Source: Kappaphycus alvarezii (lineage: Eukaryota; Rhodophyta; Florideophyceae; Gigartinales; Solieriaceae). Taken from it: 64,000 bases of DNA. Numbering within the stretch: the stretch's first letter is position 1; the number at the start of each line of letters is the position of its first letter. Positions 59,669-64,000 of the stretch are shown one piece after another. The stretch lies in NCBI GenBank assembly GCA_002205965.3, contig NADL03000758.1, positions 434,001-498,000 of the forward strand, in the 5' to 3' direction. Made by a program: the position numbers and the translations under genes. The notes under the pieces were generated by a model that saw nothing but the letters and a program-made list of their open reading frames with translations, searched no databases and was not told the DNA's origin.

Positions 59669-61139
59669 GATTGTTCTTGAATCTATCAATGATTGTCATC
59701 CGTGATTTGGTAAAATTGAACATTCTTGAACATACGGCGTGATATGTCGGTCTCCACTGTGTTGATGAGTTCCTCTAAATTCATCTTGTGTGCCCTCATG
59801 GCGATAAGATAGAAATGTTCGGGCAGATTTCGTATTAGATTCGAAAGCTTCTCTTTCCACTCTTTTGGTTTCCTAAGTTCAGAAAGCATGTCCAAGATTT
59901 TATGAAATTGATTTAAATATTTCTCCCAGCTTTTTACACCTTGATATTCTAAATTATCAAGCCCTTGAACAACGTAATAGCAGTATGCTCATGACGTAGT
60001 TTAATTACTTTCCAGAACTTCGCAAAGTTTCCTTGAAGTTGCTTCATCGTCACCAATAATGGAACTTGTGAGTCCCATCGGGCCGGTGTCAAGCGTAAGT
60101 GTGACGGAGCCTTTTGCCCTAATAATCGCTTTTCTCCATCTCTTCATCCGTATAAAGGAGGATTCTTTACTTTATTTTGGTTTTAGACTCATAAGTTCGT
60201 ATAAATACCGAAGAATTTACCCCTTCATCCTCCTGTCCCAGAGAATTTATTCTTTACTTCAGAACCTTTCGGCACGTTGGCCAGCGGATTGCCGGATTCG
60301 CTAGCCATTTTAAGTCCTCAGCAGAAAATTGAAGGTCTTTCAAGGCGTTTGCAAGGCGGTGAAGAAGGGCTGAAGTATGGTTGAATCTTTGAATGAAGGA
60401 AGCTTTTCTTTTCGTATTTTTGTTTCCTGAAACTCAAGTACGATGCTACTTTGAAGTAGATAGGCTACGTGTCTACTGCGTACTCTCCCGTCTACCCTCG
60501 GCGGTCTCTCTATACTGACCCTCAGCGGTCTCAGCTCCGGCCATCCGATGTACGTACAGTAAAACGGCGGCGGCAGCCCCCAGGGACAGCTGTCCCATAT
60601 CCCGCGGATATTGGGGTCATCTACGTAATTCCGGTAGTCAAAATCTTTGCTTGAATCTTCAGTCGGACCTGGCTTTCCCCTCCTGGGCCACTAATGTACA
60701 GTACCTAGCTCCGCACACAAAGGAGCCTCTCATAAGATTTACATTCCTTATCTAGAGTGTGATGGCTACAGCACGTACTTTACTGGGTGCATCCGGGAAA
60801 TGCCAGTTCGCCAGTTCGCCAAATTTTGGCGCCCCAGAAAATTCCATTCCTGATGCACCGAAGCCAAATCGCCACTTTCGATGTGCCTTACCAAGACAAT
60901 ATATTTGCGCCATAAAAACATTACATCTCTACATTCAATTGCACGCCTGCCTCTCTCCCTCCCATCATCTCCCTCCCTCTCAAATCGGTTCTGTCTCATC
61001 CCCTAGCTCCTTGTTGGCCGCAACCCCCTCACTTGTGCACCCCCCTCCCTCACCAGTCGTCTGTGTGTCATCCCCACCTCCTCTTCCACTGCACCCCCTC
61101 ATTTGCGCGCCCCCTCCCTCACCCTCGTTTCCTGCCGCC

Positions 61140-61990
61140 GTCGACATTATGAATCTCTATCCGCTCCCGGTTCCAGGGAGCCAGAGGTGTCCAGTGCATC
61201 ACCAGATACTATCTTGTCGCCTCCGGCGGGGTCACCCCTACAGGCACCGCCGGACCCACCGTTTTAGTCGGGACTCCAAGCTCTCCACCCTCGAGTGGAA
61301 CGGGCAGAAAGACAAAAACAACACGCGCCGGTGCCCCTAATTATTCCGCAGACGACACGAAGGCAATGCTTGATGCGGTGGAGGAGGTCGAGCCGATGGG
61401 CAGTAACCACTGGGCAGTTGTTGCGGCGATATTCAAGACGTGGACGGAAGGGAATGATCGGCCTGTGCGGGATCAAGACTCCCTCAAGAATAAGTTTGAA
61501 AGTTGGCTAATGCCAAGAAGAATACAGGCGACCCTTCATGTCCTGAGCCGATAATATGGGCGAACACCTTGCGCGAAACATACAGAACAAGGCCGCGGCG
61601 ACTGTGCTTGGAGAGGACAGCGATGATGACCAAAACGAATCGCAAATGAACAGCTTGGCAGCTGGTGGGGAGTGGAAAACGCAGACGGAAACTGATCCTG
61701 TGGGAACTAGGAATGGGAAGCGGAAGGCGGGAAGTAAGGGCACAGGAACGCCTTCAAAGAGGTCTGCAAGTATTGATGGCGAGCTTCTCGAGCATGTCGG
61801 TCAAATTTCATCGCACGTGGGTGCGATTTCGCAGGCGCTTTCGGCACCGGAGGGCAATACTACGAATGCTATGACGAAAGATGACATTAAAAGTGCTATC
61901 AAGGAAGAGGTTGCCGAGAGTCTGCGTCCACGAATGAGTTGTTGCAAAATGGCTGTTATGATCAAGAGTTTATCCGAATCTCAGGGCTGA
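61140..61990 (+). pseudogene. DUF6818 SANT/Myb-like DNA-binding protein of the PIF/Harbinger element
   Basis: A Pro/Ser/Thr-rich N-terminus leads into GAPNYSADDTKAMLDAVEEV, then EPMGSNHWAVVAAIFKTWTE, RPVRDQDSLKNKFE and, after a slip, KLANAKKNTGDPSCPEP. This is the DUF6818/SANT-like module (NY---D--ALLD-VE---P-G-N-W--V, RP-RD--SLK-KFDKLAN-KK-TGDP). The C-terminal half has an acidic SDDDQNESQ patch, a basic KRKAGSKGTGTPSKRS patch, and a helical HVGQISSHVGAISQAL plus KSAIKEEVAESL end. One base is missing in the A-run at 61499-61501, and a second shift lies near 61555. The start codon is uncertain. In the family this partner helps the nuclease bind the ends; here it may be the only near-complete product. 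Confidence 0.7.
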
Positions 61991-62183
61991 AGCTTCATCG
62001 TATACCAACTTTGGTTTTATTTTCTTTACCCTCTCTGCTGAATCCGGCTGTAAACTGTGCGGATTAGATTCAATCCTACATATTATGTCCTATAGTTTAA
62101 CAAATGGCAACATATGGTCAGAAGCCGTAAGCGCTTTGCTGCGTCTGCTGGTAGCGGGACTTTGAGGGTTGCGAATGTCGCCT

Positions 62184-62591
62184 TTATGGAGCGAATGACC
62201 CATTCTGCACTCTGTCGCTCGCTCGGTATTGTCGTTCTGCCTCAAACCAGGGTAGGAGCTGATCCTCGACTAAAGTACGAGTAAAGTTTGTTGTAAGCAG
62301 AAATTCATCGTCTGTACCACAGGACAGAATCTGGTTCCACGATGTTGAGCTGGAGCTTCTAATCGGATGGAGCAGTGCGGCTCGGCGGAATTTTGCGATG
62401 CGTCGAGACCGATTGAGGCGCCGGGGTCGCGCTCGGGATCCACGAATTCGGAAGGAGACTATCGCAACAGTGAGGGGTGCAGCTAAAAATGGCAAGGCGG
62501 CCAAAGCCTTTCGTCTTGTTGGATGCATAACGGTTGGGGTGTGTTCGATATGATGTATGGTGTCATATCTGATATTTACATGCACCTCCAA
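62184..62591 (-). pseudogene. PIF/Harbinger nuclease N-terminal stub
   Basis: The minus strand encodes a basic leader (RRKALAALPFLAAP, RARPRRLNRSRRIAKFRRAA). WNQILSCGTDDEFLLTTNFT then RTLVEDQLLPWFEAER follow, similar to the region preceding the DDE domain in Harbinger nucleases. It stops at 62184 before any catalytic motif; the remainder was presumably lost by internal deletion. It is convergent with the DUF6818 gene. Confidence 0.5.
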
Positions 62592-62753
62592 AACACGGTT
62601 TTATGTCACATCTGGCATGTGGCGAAGTGGAGAGACCCCTGGGGGGTCTCTCTAGTTGATCATAATTGGCGGAATTTCACCACTTTTAAGGGCTCTCATT
62701 GGTCGGATTTTTGGCGAATTGGCTAACTGGCATTTCCCGGATGCACCCACTGT

Positions 62754-63389
62754 AGCATTCCGTAACTGGTGGTCGGAAGTTGACGTTTCACTTCATATGG
62801 ACTGGCTCAGGGCCGTTCTATAGACTTTTTAAACACTGAAACATTGAAAAAGTGAAACGAGGTATTACAAAATTTTCAATATTTCAACCTGGTAAACCAC
62901 TCTATAGACTGTGGTAAAAATTGAAACTGAAACTGATGGAATAGATCTTTTGCGTTAGACCATGGCCACCAGTTCAATTGCCTTTGCATGTAGTAACCCA
63001 ATAAAATTGTGCAAACCGGATAGGCTCCCCGTACTCCCACCACCGTACTGCTGTCTTCTAAACAGTCACGACACTTCTCCGTGTTATACCCTGTCAGCGG
63101 AAATGACTACACCATCGTCAATTTGTGAGATGACGGTAAAGTTTAAAGGCGGATGGCCGGGTGGTTGGATGGGGCGGATGGAACCTTGGATTATGCGCTG
63201 GACAGCTGTCGATCAATGCGGGGAATTTCGGTGGATTCCGTTCCATTTCTTCCTGTTTCAAGGTGTTACCCGGAAAATCTGGGAATTCTTGGTAGGGGTT
63301 GAAAGGTTGAAACACACGTGGACAGTTTGGCAGTGCCAATTGACTCTCTGTTGGCGCGCCGTGTTGGACTTCCAATTTTAAAGCCTCTC
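62754..63389. other. Unrecognised region with a 139-codon frame
   Basis: Open frames of 139 codons (+, 62962-63381) and 103 codons (-, 63118-63429) overlap; neither has a recognisable domain. TCTATAGAC occurs at about 62818 and 62912 flanking an AT-rich, GAAAC-rich 90-bp stretch, possibly another small repeat. No function can be assigned. Confidence 0.3.
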
Positions 63390-63834
63390 TAGTGTCTATC
63401 CGACCACGCACTGTCCTCATATGAGGCACACTTTGTCCTCATATGAGGACAATTTCCGTTACATTTTGGAAAGGAAAATGTTTTGGAAGCCCGAAATTTT
63501 ACTGGAAAAAAGGTTTTTTATGTTTAGTTACAGTACAGTAATTTTTACTGTACATGCGCCCTCGTTTCTGAAACCCCCCACGATAATACGAACTATTTTA
63601 CCGTCCAAAATGAAGTCGTTTTCACAACTTCTTGCAAAGAGCGGAAGCTGGTGAGGGAAAACTGGTCTAGCCTTCACCGAGGTCAACAATCTTGAAAAGT
63701 TTGTTTTGATCGGCCATCTACACTCATGAACTAATGCGGAGGGACAAGAAATGCGCTGAGGTAAAAAAATTTTGTATTGAAAAAGAAGTGCTAAAAGTAG
63801 TCCTCATATGAGGACAACGGTCCAATAGACACTA
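63390..63834 (+). mobile_element. MITE, CCTCATATGAGG family, copy 2
   Basis: Essentially the same 445 bp as copy 1 at 30051-30496, with only scattered differences, including the three CCTCATATGAGG palindromes and GTACAGTAA-TTT-TTACTGTAC. TA flanks both ends. The high identity means recent activity. Confidence 0.83.
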
Positions 63835-64000
63835 GCAGTGCGGTAACTTTGTATCCCATACTTGACAATCCGCTGTCACTTCGAATTGCGATCTTGAAAA
63901 TACAAAATACTTGATTGTTTAATGTAAGAACAGTCAATATTTGAACTTTTTTCGGAGCCAAAATGACTCCTGTTGAAACTGAGAAATGCAGATCCATTGA

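Larger units (their letters stand above)
54040..60630 (-). mobile_element. Old Ty1/copia fossil with both LTRs and two nested MITEs
   Basis: Left LTR at about 54040-54230 and right LTR at about 60450-60630 share TGACCCT, CATCCGAT, ACAGCTGTCCCATAT and CGCGGATA blocks, at perhaps 75-80% identity by eye. Between them, on the minus strand right to left, gag lies at 59686-59895 (LPEHFYLIAMRA, then MNLEELI). A protease-type segment lies at 58392-58598 (GAYYAPHLETSIVSVEKL). RNase H lies at 55200-55500 (NIDVKFKHVRDMVKK, then IADLLKKP). Integrase and RT are too eroded to map. It is broken in very many places. Low LTR identity plus nested MITEs make it among the oldest elements here. Confidence 0.72.
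60782..62753 (+). mobile_element. PIF/Harbinger-like transposon, about 1.97 kb, internally deleted
   Basis: Terminal inverted repeats: the left has CTGGGTGCATCCGGGAAATG at 60783 onward and the right has its reverse complement at 62710-62752. About 40 bp match with few differences, continuing through CCAGTT-GCCA-TTCGCCAAA. TA abuts both ends. Inside are a plus-strand SANT/Myb-like (DUF6818) gene and a minus-strand nuclease N-terminus. This two-gene set is characteristic of PIF/Harbinger. The DDE catalytic part is missing, so the copy is non-autonomous. Confidence 0.75.

Noticed and set aside
60759-61340. 193-codon plus-strand frame as a separate gene
   Set aside because: It spans the transposon's left TIR and a Pro/Ser low-complexity tract, and is out of frame with the real DUF6818 module that follows.
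63421-63654. 77-codon frame in MITE copy 2, with a matching one at 30104-30391
   Set aside because: It lies wholly inside a non-coding MITE and is not preserved in the diverged copies.

Overview
The window looks like nuclear DNA of a phycobilisome-bearing alga, most likely a red alga (Rhodophyta); a cryptophyte is the main alternative. The argument rests on two neighbouring host genes at 35.4-39.2 kb. One encodes a CpeY-type phycoerythrobilin lyase (HEAT/PBS-lyase repeats) with a plastid-targeting-like N-terminus. The other, convergent with it, encodes a CYP97-family plastid cytochrome P450 (carotenoid hydroxylase family), also with a transit-like leader. No introns are needed to read either gene. 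Both are interrupted only by one-base changes in homopolymer runs, which suggests uncorrected assembly error more than decay.

Almost everything else is mobile DNA, mostly old and broken. 0-6.5 kb: Ty3/gypsy fossils on both strands and a Ty1/copia RNase H remnant. 6.5-11.3 kb: AT-rich DNA with a short gypsy integrase remnant and one unrecognised Cys-rich stretch. 11.3-14.8 kb: C-rich low-complexity DNA, an LTR-like block with a tRNA-like segment, a decayed PIF/Harbinger pair (SANT/Myb-like gene plus nuclease N-terminus) and a decayed Tc1/mariner gene. 15-25.3 kb: several Ty1/copia fossils on both strands. 25.3-25.9 kb: tandem duplications and a minisatellite. 26-30 kb: a copia element with both LTRs. 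30-35.2 kb: a MITE copy, a long LINE (RT, CCHC, RPAD...DVT tail) and two further LINE tails.

40.1-52.6 kb holds two copia elements on the minus strand lying LTR to LTR. The left one has young-looking LTRs, and a near-intact Tc1 transposon sits inside one of them; the other LTR preserves the empty site. The right one has unusually short (about 105 bp) LTRs and carries a nested gypsy fragment. 52.8-53.7 kb is another decayed Tc1 gene. 54-60.6 kb is an old copia element that has received two copies of the same MITE. 60.8-62.75 kb is a PIF/Harbinger-like element with clear terminal inverted repeats, a DUF6818 (SANT/Myb-like) gene and a nuclease stub. 63.39-63.83 kb is a fourth copy of the MITE.

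The most distinctive unexplained signal is that MITE family. Four copies of about 445 bp carry TA-flanked GTGTCTAT termini and the 12-bp perfect palindrome CCTCATATGAGG, up to three times per copy. No rRNA genes, confident tRNA genes, CRISPR arrays or bacterial operons were seen. Coordinates of decayed elements are approximate.
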